Source: Sunxiuqinia sp965230765 (GTDB taxonomy: Bacteria; Bacteroidota; Bacteroidia; Bacteroidales; Prolixibacteraceae). Taken from it: a stretch of DNA of 64,000 nucleotides. The stretch covers positions 2,046,001 through 2,110,000 of the forward strand of contig CBDDLR010000001.1 in NCBI GenBank assembly GCA_965230765.1. The letters run 5' to 3'. Both the position numbers and the translations under genes were made by a program. The notes beneath the pieces are model-generated. The model searched no databases, was not told the origin of the DNA, and saw nothing but the letters and a program-made list of their open reading frames with translations. Below are positions 9,527-17,851 of the stretch, piece by piece (the stretch's first letter is position 1; each line of letters begins with the position of its first letter).

Positions 9527-10381
9527 TTATTTTACCTGACTGGGGCGATAGCCAAAATGTTTCTCAAAAGCATTTGAAAATGAACTCAGGCTGTCATAGC
9601 CAACATTCCATGCAGCTTCCTGAATGTTCATTTGCTTGTTTTTTATCAGGTTGTGGGCTTTGGTTAAGCGTTCATTTTGCAGGTATTTAAATACAGGCAA
9701 ACCAAAGTATTCTTTGAATTCTTTTTTTAGCTTAAATGTATTCAAACCAATTTCCCTGGATAATTCATTCAGTGAAGGTGGGTTGTCAAGATTATTGGTG
9801 AGAATTTCTCTTGCGTGGTCAAGTTTCTCTTTTTCAAATTTATTTACACCTTCATGTTGCATCATGGATAGCTGACCAAAATAATGGGAAAGTAGCGTGG
9901 TAACCTGACTGCGAAAAAACATCATTTTCGTTTTCCCTTGGTATTGAATATTGAATACCTGCCCTAGGATTTGATGCATTTCCGGAGTCATTAAAAACAA
10001 AGGTCCCTCTACATAGTGGTCTGAAGGATTAACCAATTGGTTAAGCATCTGGTTGAAAATTTCGCCTTCCTGGTTAGGAAGCTTCCTAAGGTTTTTTATT
10101 GCTGTTGCAATGACCAGGCATTCTAACGGTTTATTTGTTGATATTGTATGTACAAACTCAACTTGTTCATCTGCATAAAATGAAAGCACCATGCCTTTTG
10201 TATGTACAAATTTTTTGCTTTTATTACCGAAATTTACCGTTAGATCCACATTCCCAGAGCCATAAAACGCAACTGCAATTACCGGTTCATCAAAGCTGCA
10301 AGTATCCACCAACGGTTCGGCGGAGTTTGCTTCTTCAACCAGTATGGTAAAATCGTTGATGTCAATAATGTCCCTGTTCAT
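9527..10381 (-). CDS. AraC family transcriptional regulator
   Basis: A 284-residue protein. The C-terminal ~100 residues contain the double helix-turn-helix of AraC/XylS regulators (SLNELSREIGLNTFKLKKEF, then QEAAWNVGYDSLSSFSNAF and the GYRPSQ signature). The N-terminal ~180 residues are an effector domain without a recognised family. It lies upstream of the NmrA-like gene on the same strand and probably controls it. Both genes are enclosed by direct repeats. Confidence 0.88.
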   Translation of the reverse strand: MNRDIIDINDFTILVEEANSAEPLVDTCSFDEPVIAVAFYGSGNVDLTVNFGNKSKKFVHTKGMVLSFYADEQVEFVHTISTNKPLECLVIATAIKNLRKLPNQEGEIFNQMLNQLVNPSDHYVEGPLFLMTPEMHQILGQVFNIQYQGKTKMMFFRSQVTTLLSHYFGQLSMMQHEGVNKFEKEKLDHAREILTNNLDNPPSLNELSREIGLNTFKLKKEFKEYFGLPVFKYLQNERLTKAHNLIKNKQMNIQEAAWNVGYDSLSSFSNAFEKHFGYRPSQVK

Positions 10382-10432
10382 ACCATCTTGTTAACATGAA
10401 AAAGTAGATTAAAGTTTTTAAGAGTTCAGGAT

Positions 10433-10570
10433 ATTCATATTTCTACTAAGATTTTTTGAAGATAAGTTTTGTAGGCATATCATGTTAATGAATGACGAAT
10501 TACCAGTTACTTTTTACTGTTGACAACCGACAACCGACAACCGATACCGACAACTGAGTACGACACAGAT
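10433..10570 (+). repeat. Right copy of the direct repeat flanking the NmrA/AraC pair
   Basis: The partner of 8252-8381, same orientation, ~138 bp. The strongest match is 10488-10570, with the same three 7-bp ACAACCG tandem units followed by a small insertion. It also starts with a half-copy of the palindromic family (TTTCTACTAAGATTTT). Confidence 0.75.
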
Positions 10571-10604
10571 CCCGGACTTCCGCTTCGCTATATCCGGGAT
10601 GACG
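10563..10604 (-). repeat. REP-like palindromic repeat, copy 2
   Basis: The reverse complement of the 5724-5765 unit: ATCCCGGA ... TCCGGGAT with the same flanks (ACACAGATCCCGGACTTCC, GGGATGACGTGG). A decayed relative occupies about 8375-8440. Confidence 0.65.
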
Positions 10605-10655
10605 TGGTAGATTGAAAGATTTTCTTATTTTCTTAGCTCTCAAATTCTTCCCTTC

Positions 10656-11009
10656 TCAATTCTCATCATCTCCAGAAAGCTCATCCCTGATGTCAATAAT
10701 TTCCTGCCGAATACTTTTCAGGCGATCAACCAGTTCGTGGTTGGAGATGGTTGCGTCGCGGTTATCTTTTAGCTTTTGTTTGGCCCCGTTTATGGTCAGC
10801 CCTTTTTCTTTAATCAGGTGGTGAATGAGCTTCAGTTGTTCAAGGTCATCTTTCGAAAATAGCCGGTTCCCCTTTTTGTTTTTTTGAGGCTTGATCACAT
10901 CAAATTCTTTCTCCCAAAAACGTATGGCAGAAGTTTTCATGTCAAACATATCGGCTACTTCACCGATGGTGTAAAAAACCTTTTCTATTTTGGGTTTTTT
11001 GTATGGCAA
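10656..11009 (-). CDS. MerR family transcriptional regulator
   Basis: A 117-residue protein with an N-terminal MerR winged helix-turn-helix (YTIGEVADMFDMKTSAIRFW, about residues 11-32, then GNRLFSKDDLEQL), followed by a short coiled-coil tail and no effector-binding domain. It starts 11 bp after the stop of the M23 peptidase gene, so the two are probably cotranscribed. Short MerR proteins next to an M23 peptidase and alaS are common in Bacteroidota; the signal sensed is unknown. Confidence 0.88.
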   Translation of the reverse strand: MPYKKPKIEKVFYTIGEVADMFDMKTSAIRFWEKEFDVIKPQKNKKGNRLFSKDDLEQLKLIHHLIKEKGLTINGAKQKLKDNRDATISNHELVDRLKSIRQEIIDIRDELSGDDEN

Positions 11010-11020
11010 GGCATGCAGTT

Positions 11021-11992
11021 TTAATCGTAAGACTGTCCCATGTTCGAAGAAATGGCAATCATTTTTTCATATTCCTCAGGGCTCAGGTCTTTGAAATAAT
11101 AATGTTGTGGGTTCACTGGTTTGCCATTTTTATGCACCTCGTAATGCAGGTGTGGGGCTGTAGATGTTCCTGCGTTGCCTACATAACCAATCACACTTCC
11201 ACGCTTCACTTTTTGGCCTTTTTTTACATTAAATTCATGCAGATGCCCATAAAGTGTTGCAAAACCAAAACCATGGTCAATCACCAGCCAGCGTCCAAAT
11301 CCAATACGTGATGTACGAACTTCTTTAACTACACCATCTCCGGTTGAATACACTTCAGTTCCAATGGGTGCTGTAAAGTCCATTCCGTAGTGGAAACGAC
11401 GAATTTTAAAAACCGGATGAATCCGGAATCCCCAGCCAGAAGCCGTTCTTCGCAGATCTTTGTTGGAAAGTGGCATAATAGCCGGGATGCTTGAAAGCAT
11501 TTTTTCTTTGTCGAGCGCCAGTTTTAGCACCTCGTCGTATGACTTTGATTGAATGTAAGCTGCTTTAGAAACTTCATCCAGTTTTTTTGCAGTCTTAATC
11601 ACCAACTCGGAATTGTCCATGCTTTCCAGTTGTGCATATTTGTTTATTCCTCCAAATCCAGACTTTCTGATTGAATTGGGAATTGGGTCAGCCTCAAAAA
11701 TTACCCGGTAAAGATTGTCATCCCGTTGCTGCAAATCAGCAAGCACATTCTCAATACTTTCCATGTTTTTATCCATGATTTCATATTGTGTTAACAATTG
11801 CTGATTTTCACTTTTTAAAGCACGCATTTTTGGTGTTTCATAAAACTGAAGAAATGTGATCGTCAGGAGAACTCCCATTAGGATGCTGGAAGATAGGAAA
11901 ATAAAAAAGCGGGGAAGTTTCGATTTCAGGTTGTGATCAACCTTATCATAACTCAACGTATCCGGGTTGAATTTATACTTCGCTTTAGCCAT
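11021..11992 (-). CDS. M23 family peptidoglycan endopeptidase (membrane anchored)
   Basis: A 323-residue LytM-type protein. A short cytoplasmic N-terminus is followed by one transmembrane helix (about 30-52), a coiled-coil stretch (about 55-120) and a C-terminal M23 domain (about 185-300). Zn-site motifs are present: H-x3-D (HYGMDF), then HLH (GHLHEF) and H-x-H (APHLHYEV). It should cleave peptide cross-bridges in the periplasm during growth or division. It is the first gene of a two-gene unit with the MerR regulator and is divergent from alaS. Confidence 0.9.
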   Translation of the reverse strand: MAKAKYKFNPDTLSYDKVDHNLKSKLPRFFIFLSSSILMGVLLTITFLQFYETPKMRALKSENQQLLTQYEIMDKNMESIENVLADLQQRDDNLYRVIFEADPIPNSIRKSGFGGINKYAQLESMDNSELVIKTAKKLDEVSKAAYIQSKSYDEVLKLALDKEKMLSSIPAIMPLSNKDLRRTASGWGFRIHPVFKIRRFHYGMDFTAPIGTEVYSTGDGVVKEVRTSRIGFGRWLVIDHGFGFATLYGHLHEFNVKKGQKVKRGSVIGYVGNAGTSTAPHLHYEVHKNGKPVNPQHYYFKDLSPEEYEKMIAISSNMGQSYD

Positions 11993-12039
11993 AAAACCAA
12001 TTTCTTTTTCCGAGTGGTAACAAATTTAAGTAAATAATC

Positions 12040-12047
12040 TAACTTTG
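12040..12047 (+). promoter_or_regulatory. Candidate alaS promoter (-7 element)
   Basis: TAACTTTG matches the TAnnTTTG element exactly. No convincing TTG is present 17-23 bp upstream, so only the -7 element is called. The predicted leader of about 105 nt includes a small AATGTA/TACATT inverted repeat. Confidence 0.45.
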
Positions 12048-12160
12048 CAAGGTTTTTGAAAATGCCTGTTTTTAACAACGATATGTTAATGTATTTATTA
12101 CATTTTGTCGGTTAAATCAGGGATCAAAAAACCATTATTAATTTAAATATTGCAAGAACG

Positions 12161-14785
12161 ATGGAGATGAATTCCAAAGAGATCAGGAAAGCCTTCATGG
12201 ATTTTTTTAAGTCGAAACAACACGCCATTGTTGAGTCAGCTCCAATGGTAGTGAAGAACGACCCAACACTGATGTTCACCAATGCGGGGATGAACCAGTT
12301 CAAAGATATTTTTCTGGGTAACAAACCTGCCAAATCAGTTCGCGTGGCCGATACGCAAAAATGTTTGCGCGTTTCCGGGAAACACAACGATTTGGAAGAA
12401 GTAGGACACGATACCTACCACCACACCATGTTTGAGATGTTGGGCAACTGGTCGTTTGGCGATTATTTCAAAAAAGAAGCAATTGATTGGGCATGGGAGT
12501 TTTTGCATGAAAAAATGGGTATTCCTGCAGACCGCATGTATGCAACAGTTTTTGAAGGAAGCAAGGATGACAACCTGGAGTTGGATGCTGAAGCGCAGTC
12601 TTATTGGAGAAAGCACTTGCCAGCCGACCGTGTGCTGAACGGCAACAAAAAAGATAACTTTTGGGAAATGGGCGATACAGGACCTTGTGGACCATGTTCT
12701 GAAATACACGTGGATATTCGCAATGATGAAGAACGCACAAAAGTTTCAGGAGCGGAATTGGTGAACCAGGACCACCCTCAAGTGATTGAAATCTGGAACC
12801 TGGTATTTATTCAGTTTAACCGAAAAGCTGATGGCAGCCTAGAAGAACTTCCAGCCAAACACGTAGATACAGGAATGGGATTTGAGCGTCTTTGTATGGT
12901 GCTGCAGGGGAAACAGTCGAACTACGATACAGATGTTTTCCAAACTGTTATTGGCAAGATTGCTGAGCTGAGCAACAAGAAATACGGCAAGGATGAAAAG
13001 GATGATATTGCCATGCGCGTAATTGCTGATCACTTGCGTGCAATTGCCTTTGCCATTGCTGATGGACAATTACCTTCAAATAACAAAGCTGGTTATGTAA
13101 TCCGCCGAATTTTGCGCCGTGCAGTTCGTTATGGATATACTTTCCTTGATTTCCGCGAGGCTTTTATATACAAGTTGGTTGAAACCCTAAAAGAAAATAT
13201 GGGTGATGCATTTCCTGAGCTGGAAGCACAGCAGACTTTGATTGAAAAAGTGATCAAGGAAGAGGAAGAAAGTTTCTTACGTACGTTGGAAACGGGTATT
13301 CGTTTGTTGGATGATGTGATGGCAAAAGCCAAAAAGGAAAAGAAATCTGAAGTTCCCGGTAAAAGTGCTTTCGAACTTTATGATACATTTGGCTTTCCAT
13401 TAGATTTGACCGAACTGATCCTACGCGAAAATGGACTAACTGTTAACCGTGAAGAGTTTGACTCGGAGATGGAGAAGCAGAAAAACCGTTCGAGAAATGC
13501 AGCTGCTCAGGAAATGGGTGACTGGATTGAGTTGAAGAAAATTGATCAGGTAGAATTTTTGGGATATACCCAACTGGAATCAGAAGTGCAAATTGCACGT
13601 TACCGTGAGGTGAAGCAAAAAAATAAAACATTGTTCCAACTGGTTTTCGATCAAACCCCATTTTACGGTGAGTCTGGTGGCCAGGTTGGAGATACAGGAT
13701 ATATTGAAGCTGATGGTAAAAAGGTAAGCATTGTTGATACGCAGAAAGAAATGGACCTTACGGTTCATATTGCCAAAGAACTTCCAGCTGTTCCTTCAGC
13801 AACATTCAAGGCAGTAGTGAATAGTCCGAAACGAAAACTAACGGCCAATAACCACACAGCAACTCACTTGTTGGATCAGGCATTGATTGAAGTGCTTGGA
13901 ACACATATTGAACAAAAGGGGTCGTTGGTAAATGCAGACTATTTGCGTTTCGACTTTTCGCATTTCCAAAAGGTTACCAAAGAAGAGTTGGATAAAGTTC
14001 AAGCAAGAGTGAATGAGCTAATCCGTGAAAACATAAGTCAGGAAGCGATGAATGGAATTTCGTTTGCTGAAGCTGAAAAAATGGGTGCCATTGCTTTATT
14101 TGGTGAAAAATATGGAGACACCGTTCGCGTGATTAAGTTTGGAGATTCTGTTGAACTTTGTGGTGGAACCCATGTTCCTGCAACTGGGCAAATAGGTCAG
14201 TTTGTAATTACTTCCGAAAGTGCAATTTCTGCAGGTGTTCGTCGTATTGAGGCAATCACGGCTGATAAGGCAGAAGCATTCATCAACAAAAATATGGATG
14301 AGCTTGCTGAAGTGAGGAGTCTGTTCAACAATACCAAGAACCTGAAAAAATCGGTAGATGATTTGTTGGATGAGAATGCCAAACTGAAGAAACAACTCGA
14401 AGGCTTTGAGAAGCAGGCCGCAGCAGGTGTGAAAGATGAGTTGAAACAGAAAATCAGCGAAGTGGATGGAGTAAATGTGATTGCTGAAAAAGTGGCATTG
14501 GATTCTCCGCAAGCCATCAAAAATCTGGCTTTCCAATTGAAAGGTGAAGTGGATAATTTGTTCCTGGTACTTGGTGCTGAAATTAGCGGCAAACCAAGTT
14601 TAAGCATCATGATTTCTGATAATCTGGTAAAAGAAAAAGGATTGAATGCCGGACAGATTATTCGTGAAGCTGCCAAAGCCATGAAAGGTGGCGGTGGAGG
14701 CCAACCATTTTATGCCACAGCCGGTGGAAAAGATGTTGCCGGAATTGAAGCTGCCATAAATAAGGCAGTTGAGTTTGTAGGCTAA
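12161..14785 (+). CDS. alaS: Alanine--tRNA ligase
   Basis: An 874-residue class II synthetase that charges tRNA-Ala. The catalytic domain begins immediately (RKAFMDFFKSKQH) with motif 2 near FTNAGMNQFKD. The editing domain has the Zn-binding HTATHLLDQAL motif near residue 565 and the CGGTHV motif near residue 667. The C-Ala DHHA1 domain ends the protein (GGGGGQPFYATAGG). Length matches bacterial AlaRS. The ATG at 12161 is used; a second at 12167 is equally possible. It is monocistronic with a clear terminator. Confidence 0.98.
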   Translation: MEMNSKEIRKAFMDFFKSKQHAIVESAPMVVKNDPTLMFTNAGMNQFKDIFLGNKPAKSVRVADTQKCLRVSGKHNDLEEVGHDTYHHTMFEMLGNWSFGDYFKKEAIDWAWEFLHEKMGIPADRMYATVFEGSKDDNLELDAEAQSYWRKHLPADRVLNGNKKDNFWEMGDTGPCGPCSEIHVDIRNDEERTKVSGAELVNQDHPQVIEIWNLVFIQFNRKADGSLEELPAKHVDTGMGFERLCMVLQGKQSNYDTDVFQTVIGKIAELSNKKYGKDEKDDIAMRVIADHLRAIAFAIADGQLPSNNKAGYVIRRILRRAVRYGYTFLDFREAFIYKLVETLKENMGDAFPELEAQQTLIEKVIKEEEESFLRTLETGIRLLDDVMAKAKKEKKSEVPGKSAFELYDTFGFPLDLTELILRENGLTVNREEFDSEMEKQKNRSRNAAAQEMGDWIELKKIDQVEFLGYTQLESEVQIARYREVKQKNKTLFQLVFDQTPFYGESGGQVGDTGYIEADGKKVSIVDTQKEMDLTVHIAKELPAVPSATFKAVVNSPKRKLTANNHTATHLLDQALIEVLGTHIEQKGSLVNADYLRFDFSHFQKVTKEELDKVQARVNELIRENISQEAMNGISFAEAEKMGAIALFGEKYGDTVRVIKFGDSVELCGGTHVPATGQIGQFVITSESAISAGVRRIEAITADKAEAFINKNMDELAEVRSLFNNTKNLKKSVDDLLDENAKLKKQLEGFEKQAAAGVKDELKQKISEVDGVNVIAEKVALDSPQAIKNLAFQLKGEVDNLFLVLGAEISGKPSLSIMISDNLVKEKGLNAGQIIREAAKAMKGGGGGQPFYATAGGKDVAGIEAAINKAVEFVG

Positions 14786-14815
14786 AAAAATAGATTTTTA
14801 AAAGTTATATAGATG

Positions 14816-14850
14816 AAGATGGCATCTTTCCAAAGATGCCATCTTTTTTT
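14816..14850 (+). terminator. Rho-independent terminator of alaS
   Basis: A 14-bp perfect inverted repeat (AAGATGGCATCTTT / AAAGATGCCATCTT) around a 2-nt CC centre is followed by a T-run ending at about 14850. It starts 30 bp after the alaS stop. Confidence 0.93.
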
Positions 14851-14884
14851 GTTTAAATGGGGGAGACGGCTTTAATCTAATAAT

Positions 14885-15045
14885 TCCACGTGGCTTGCCG
14901 CGAGGTTTCTTTATACTTTCCCCTTATTTGGGGAGATGTCAGTCGAATGACTGACAGAGGGGTGTATAATGAAGATTCAGGTTTCAGCTTTTATGCTGAA
15001 ATGAAGTTGGCGAAATACCCTTTGGCTCTGCCAAGGGGATAGTCA
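14885..15045. repeat. Interspersed hairpin-rich intergenic sequence
   Basis: Between alaS and the AAA ATPase gene there are several short perfect hairpins: CCCC-TTATTT-GGGG, GTCAGTC-GAAT-GACTGAC, and TTGGC-TCT-GCCAA within CCCTTTGGCTCTGCCAAGGG. No open frame is supported. The block looks like a decayed interspersed repeat rather than a gene. Confidence 0.4.
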
Positions 15046-15077
15046 ACTTTAAGAATTCTGTTTATTTTTTAAATGTA

Positions 15078-15105
15078 TAATTCTTCGATTTCAATCGAAG
15101 AATTA
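15078..15105. promoter_or_regulatory. Perfect 13-bp palindrome upstream of the AAA ATPase gene
   Basis: TAATTCTTCGATT-tc-AATCGAAGAATTA is a perfect inverted repeat with a 2-nt centre. It lies 58 bp before the chosen ATG (15163). It could be an operator or an RNA hairpin. Its presence inside the longest possible frame argues that the frame's first ATG (15073) is not the true start. Confidence 0.5.
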
Positions 15106-15162
15106 ACGGTTAATATATCGTATATGACCGAAATATATTACCTTTATAAAAATTTTGATCAT

Positions 15163-16284
15163 ATGATTCCTCGTTTGTTAAAGCACAATATTGAAAACGA
15201 TTTTAGTTTAGGAAAAGCTATAATTCTACTTGGGGCAAGACAGGTAGGTAAAACAACATTGCTCAAAGAATTGACCAGTAAGCTTGACAACATATTAATT
15301 ATAAATGGAGATGAGCCTGACTCTACAGATCAACTGCACAATCTCACGTCGTCGAGGCTTAAGGCTATCATTGGTGGAGCACAGGCGATTGTAATTGACG
15401 AAGCGCAGTTAATACCCGACATTGGAATAGCACTGAAACGAATAAATGACTATGTCAAAAATGTTCGATTATTTGTTTCAGGGTCTTCATCTATTGAACT
15501 GGCCAATTCAATCAATGAACCTTTGACAGGACGTAAGCTGGAATATCAACTCTTTCCATTATCATTTCAGGAAATGGTTAATTATACAAGCTTGAATGAA
15601 GAAAAAAGATTGTTGCCGCATCGATTTATTTTTGGTTATTATCCAGAAATTGTTACTTCGCAAGGCAATGAAGTAAAGTTATTGAAGAATCTTGCGGGGA
15701 GCTATTTGTATAAAGATATTTTGTCGTTTGGAACGATAAAAAAACCATTACTTCTTGATCGCTTGTTAAAAGCTTTGGCCTTAAAGTTAGGAAGCGAGGT
15801 GTCTTATAATGAGTTGAGTCAGATGGTAGGTGCAGATAAAGAAACTGTTGAGCGATATATTAACTTACTTGAAAAAGCATATATTATTTTCAAATTAAAT
15901 GCCTTGAGCCGGAATGTTAGAAATGAAATAAAAAAAGGGAAGAAAATTTACTTCTATGATAACGGTATTCGAAATGCACTTATTGGAAATTTTCAGCAAT
16001 TTGAACTAAGAACAGACAAGGGGGCATTGTGGGAAAATTTTATTGTAAGCGAGCGCATTAAGTTTTTACATTATAATAATTTTTATGGGAATTATTATTT
16101 CTGGAGAACTTTTAAACAACAAGAGATTGATTTTGTAGAAGAAAAAGATGGATATTTTTTTGCTTACGAGTTTAAGTTAAATTCTAAAAAGAAAGTACGA
16201 CTGCCCAAACCTTTTGCTGAATCATATCCAATAAATGAGTTTAAAACAATTACTCCTGAGAATATTGAAGAGTTTTTACTTTAG
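15163..16284 (+). CDS. AAA ATPase with DUF4143 (PD-(D/E)XK-like) C-terminal domain
   Basis: A 373-residue cytosolic protein of the archaeal-type ATPase/DUF4143 family. Walker A is GARQVGKTTLL; Walker B is IVIDEAQ. The C-terminal domain has an EIDFV ... AYEFK arrangement typical of DUF4143, which is related to restriction-endonuclease-like folds. I chose ATG 15163 (MIPRLLKH) because family members begin about 15 residues before Walker A; ATGs at 15073 and 15124 would add weak sequence including the palindrome. Codon use is noticeably AT-richer than neighbours, and the gene sits in a repeat-rich pocket, suggesting lateral gain. Cellular function of the family is unknown. Confidence 0.85.
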   Translation: MIPRLLKHNIENDFSLGKAIILLGARQVGKTTLLKELTSKLDNILIINGDEPDSTDQLHNLTSSRLKAIIGGAQAIVIDEAQLIPDIGIALKRINDYVKNVRLFVSGSSSIELANSINEPLTGRKLEYQLFPLSFQEMVNYTSLNEEKRLLPHRFIFGYYPEIVTSQGNEVKLLKNLAGSYLYKDILSFGTIKKPLLLDRLLKALALKLGSEVSYNELSQMVGADKETVERYINLLEKAYIIFKLNALSRNVRNEIKKGKKIYFYDNGIRNALIGNFQQFELRTDKGALWENFIVSERIKFLHYNNFYGNYYFWRTFKQQEIDFVEEKDGYFFAYEFKLNSKKKVRLPKPFAESYPINEFKTITPENIEEFLL

Positions 16285-16334
16285 AAAAGCTTAATGATAT
16301 TATCATTTGTTAGATCAAGTTCTGTCTATTACAA

Positions 16335-16461
16335 CTAAAGATAAGGTTTTTTATACTAAGGCTTGATGCATTAATTTGATTTTACAATTGCTAGACAAAA
16401 AACCTTATTTAAACAAAGTAACCTTAGTAGCATATTTGTGACCGCCAACCCCAACCTTATT
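16335..16461. repeat. 127-bp palindromic unit, left flank of the Y1 transposase
   Basis: Motifs in order: ATAAGGTT (16341), ACTAAGG, AACCTTAT (16401) and AACCTTAGTAG (16420-16430), then AACCTTAT (16453). The first arm ATAAGGTTTTTT pairs perfectly with AAAAAACCTTAT. The same 127 bp recurs in direct orientation at 17117-17243 with about four differences. Confidence 0.85.
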
Positions 16462-16479
16462 TTGTTTTTTGATCTTTGG

Positions 16480-16625
16480 TTTTAATAAGGTTATTGTGTG
16501 GTTAGTGATTTTCCTACTAAGGTTTGAATAAAAAATAAGGTTGTGCAGTGGTACCTGACAAATAACCTTATTTAAATAAAGTAACCTAAGTAGTAATTTT
16601 GATCACAACCAATCCCAACCTTATT
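16480..16625. repeat. Diverged palindromic unit overlapping the transposase 3' end
   Basis: A further copy of the family: ATAAGGTT, CTACTAAGGTT, ATAAGGTT, then AACCTTAT and AACCTAAGTAG (one change), and a last AACCTTAT that overlaps the transposase stop codon region. The ATCAC/AACCAATCCCAACC flank matches the end of the 127-bp unit. Confidence 0.7.
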
Positions 16626-17058
16626 TTTTCAACGTATCCTGATAATGCTTCATGAATTTCTGATACTCTTCCTCAAAAGTAGTCTTCTTATGATGATCTG
16701 GCTGGCTCAAAATATATCGGCAAACATTTTCAATATCCGATTTTGAAACAGAAAATGCAGAAGCAGATTGTTGCCATCTGAAATTCCCAATTGAGAGCAT
16801 ATTCTGGTTAATGAATTGCTCTGAGCTATCAGCAACGATAGTTGCCAGTTCTTGCTCTGAAATGTTTGGTGAGCGTGAAACCAAAAAATGAACATGCTCA
16901 GGGTTTGCGAAAATAGCATATAGTTTCGACGAATTGTTATTCACAATTCCGGTTATGTATTTCTCTATCCGAATTCGGTTTTTCTCTTTTATCAAAGGAA
17001 TTCGTTGGTAGGTAGTAAATACAAAATGAGTATACAGGTTATTGTATTCGATTCTCAT
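16621..17058 (-). CDS. IS200/IS605-like Y1 (HUH) transposase
   Basis: A 145-residue single-domain Y1 transposase. The HUH metal-binding motif is His55-Val-His57 (PEHVHFLVS). The likely nucleophile is Tyr115 in CRYILSQ, followed by the conserved HHKKTTFEEEY tail. Length is normal for TnpA of this class (about 140-150) and all key residues are present, so it looks active. No accompanying tnpB-like gene is present. It is embedded in palindromic repeats of its own family, the architecture expected of IS200-type elements or REP-associated transposases, which nick single-stranded DNA at hairpin-flanked sites. Confidence 0.88.
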   Translation of the reverse strand: MRIEYNNLYTHFVFTTYQRIPLIKEKNRIRIEKYITGIVNNNSSKLYAIFANPEHVHFLVSRSPNISEQELATIVADSSEQFINQNMLSIGNFRWQQSASAFSVSKSDIENVCRYILSQPDHHKKTTFEEEYQKFMKHYQDTLKK

Positions 17059-17116
17059 CTCTATAGATTTAATAAGGTTGAATTATGAGGTGCCCCCAGA
17101 ACTACTAAGGTCAATT

Positions 17117-17243
17117 CTAAAGATAAGGTTTTTTATACTAAGGTTTGATGCATTATTTTGATTTTACAATTGCTAGACAAAAAACCTTATTTAAACAAAG
17201 CAACCTTAGTAGCATATTTGTGACCGCCAATCCCAACCTTATT
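17117..17243. repeat. 127-bp palindromic unit, right flank of the Y1 transposase
   Basis: The direct repeat partner of 16335-16461: ATAAGGTT (17123), ACTAAGGTT, AACCTTAT (17183), AACCTTAGTAG (17202-17212) and AACCTTAT (17235). Between it and the gene lies a further AATAAGGTT plus CTACTAAGGT pair (about 17070-17111). Confidence 0.85.
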
Positions 17244-17286
17244 AACCATATTTTCTTATCTTTAAGAAAACCCAAAAAAAACAAAC

Positions 17287-17709
17287 ATGAGCTACAGCAG
17301 AGATTATATTGTTCGACAAATAGAAATGATTGGCCAATTTATTGCCGCTATTTTAGGGCTATTGAAAAAAGGGGAAATGGATAAAGCCCAGGAGGCGATT
17401 GATCAGGCTTATTACGACATCCTGAAAGAAGATGCTGCACTATTTAGAAATATACCGATAGATCGTTTGACCGATGAATTGATGACAAAGCACAATTATA
17501 CACATGATCATTTAGAGATAATTGCCGAATTGTTTTATGCTGAGGCTGAATTATGGAAAGCCAGGCGGAAGAATGATCATGCTTCTTACAACTACAAAAA
17601 ATCATTATTGCTTTTTGAATTCATCGAGAAGGAATCCGGTGTTTTTTCAATCGATAAAAAAAGCAAAACAGATTTGATTCGGGCAGAATTGGGAAAAATG
17701 AAAAACTAG
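17287..17709 (+). CDS. Conserved hypothetical helical protein (DUF6483-like)
   Basis: A 140-residue, all-helical soluble protein without signal peptide. The opening SRDYIVRQIEMIGQFIAAIL and a TPR-like KAQEAIDQAYYDILKED stretch resemble the DUF6483 family, which has no known function; this match is from memory and only moderate. It starts 44 bp after the repeat bordering the transposase and is followed by the cytochrome c biogenesis gene at 142 bp. Confidence 0.7.
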   Translation: MSYSRDYIVRQIEMIGQFIAAILGLLKKGEMDKAQEAIDQAYYDILKEDAALFRNIPIDRLTDELMTKHNYTHDHLEIIAELFYAEAELWKARRKNDHASYNYKKSLLLFEFIEKESGVFSIDKKSKTDLIRAELGKMKN

Positions 17710-17784
17710 CAAGTACTAAATTCATAAGAATCTTCTCCAAATATTTCAACCAATTATTCTTGTAGATGTTAATTCTACTAATGA

Positions 17785-17814
17785 TTCGATAAATCAGTAT
17801 TTATATTTATCGAA
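17785..17814. promoter_or_regulatory. Inverted repeat upstream of ccsBA
   Basis: TTCGATAAAT (17785-17794) and ATTTATCGAA (17805-17814) form a perfect 10-bp inverted repeat with a 10-nt spacer, 38 bp before the start codon. Arm spacing of one helical turn suits a dimeric regulator; an RNA hairpin is the alternative. Confidence 0.4.
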
Positions 17815-17851
17815 ATATGTATATTCATGAAATTTTTCTAAGCAAGCACCG

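Noticed and set aside
14885..15045. Riboswitch or small RNA before the AAA ATPase
   Set aside because: Only short independent hairpins were seen, without a recognisable riboswitch core; an interspersed repeat is the simpler reading.
17145..17384. 79-codon plus-strand frame upstream of the 140-residue protein
   Set aside because: Its first half is the palindromic repeat and its second half is out of frame with a better gene starting at 17287.
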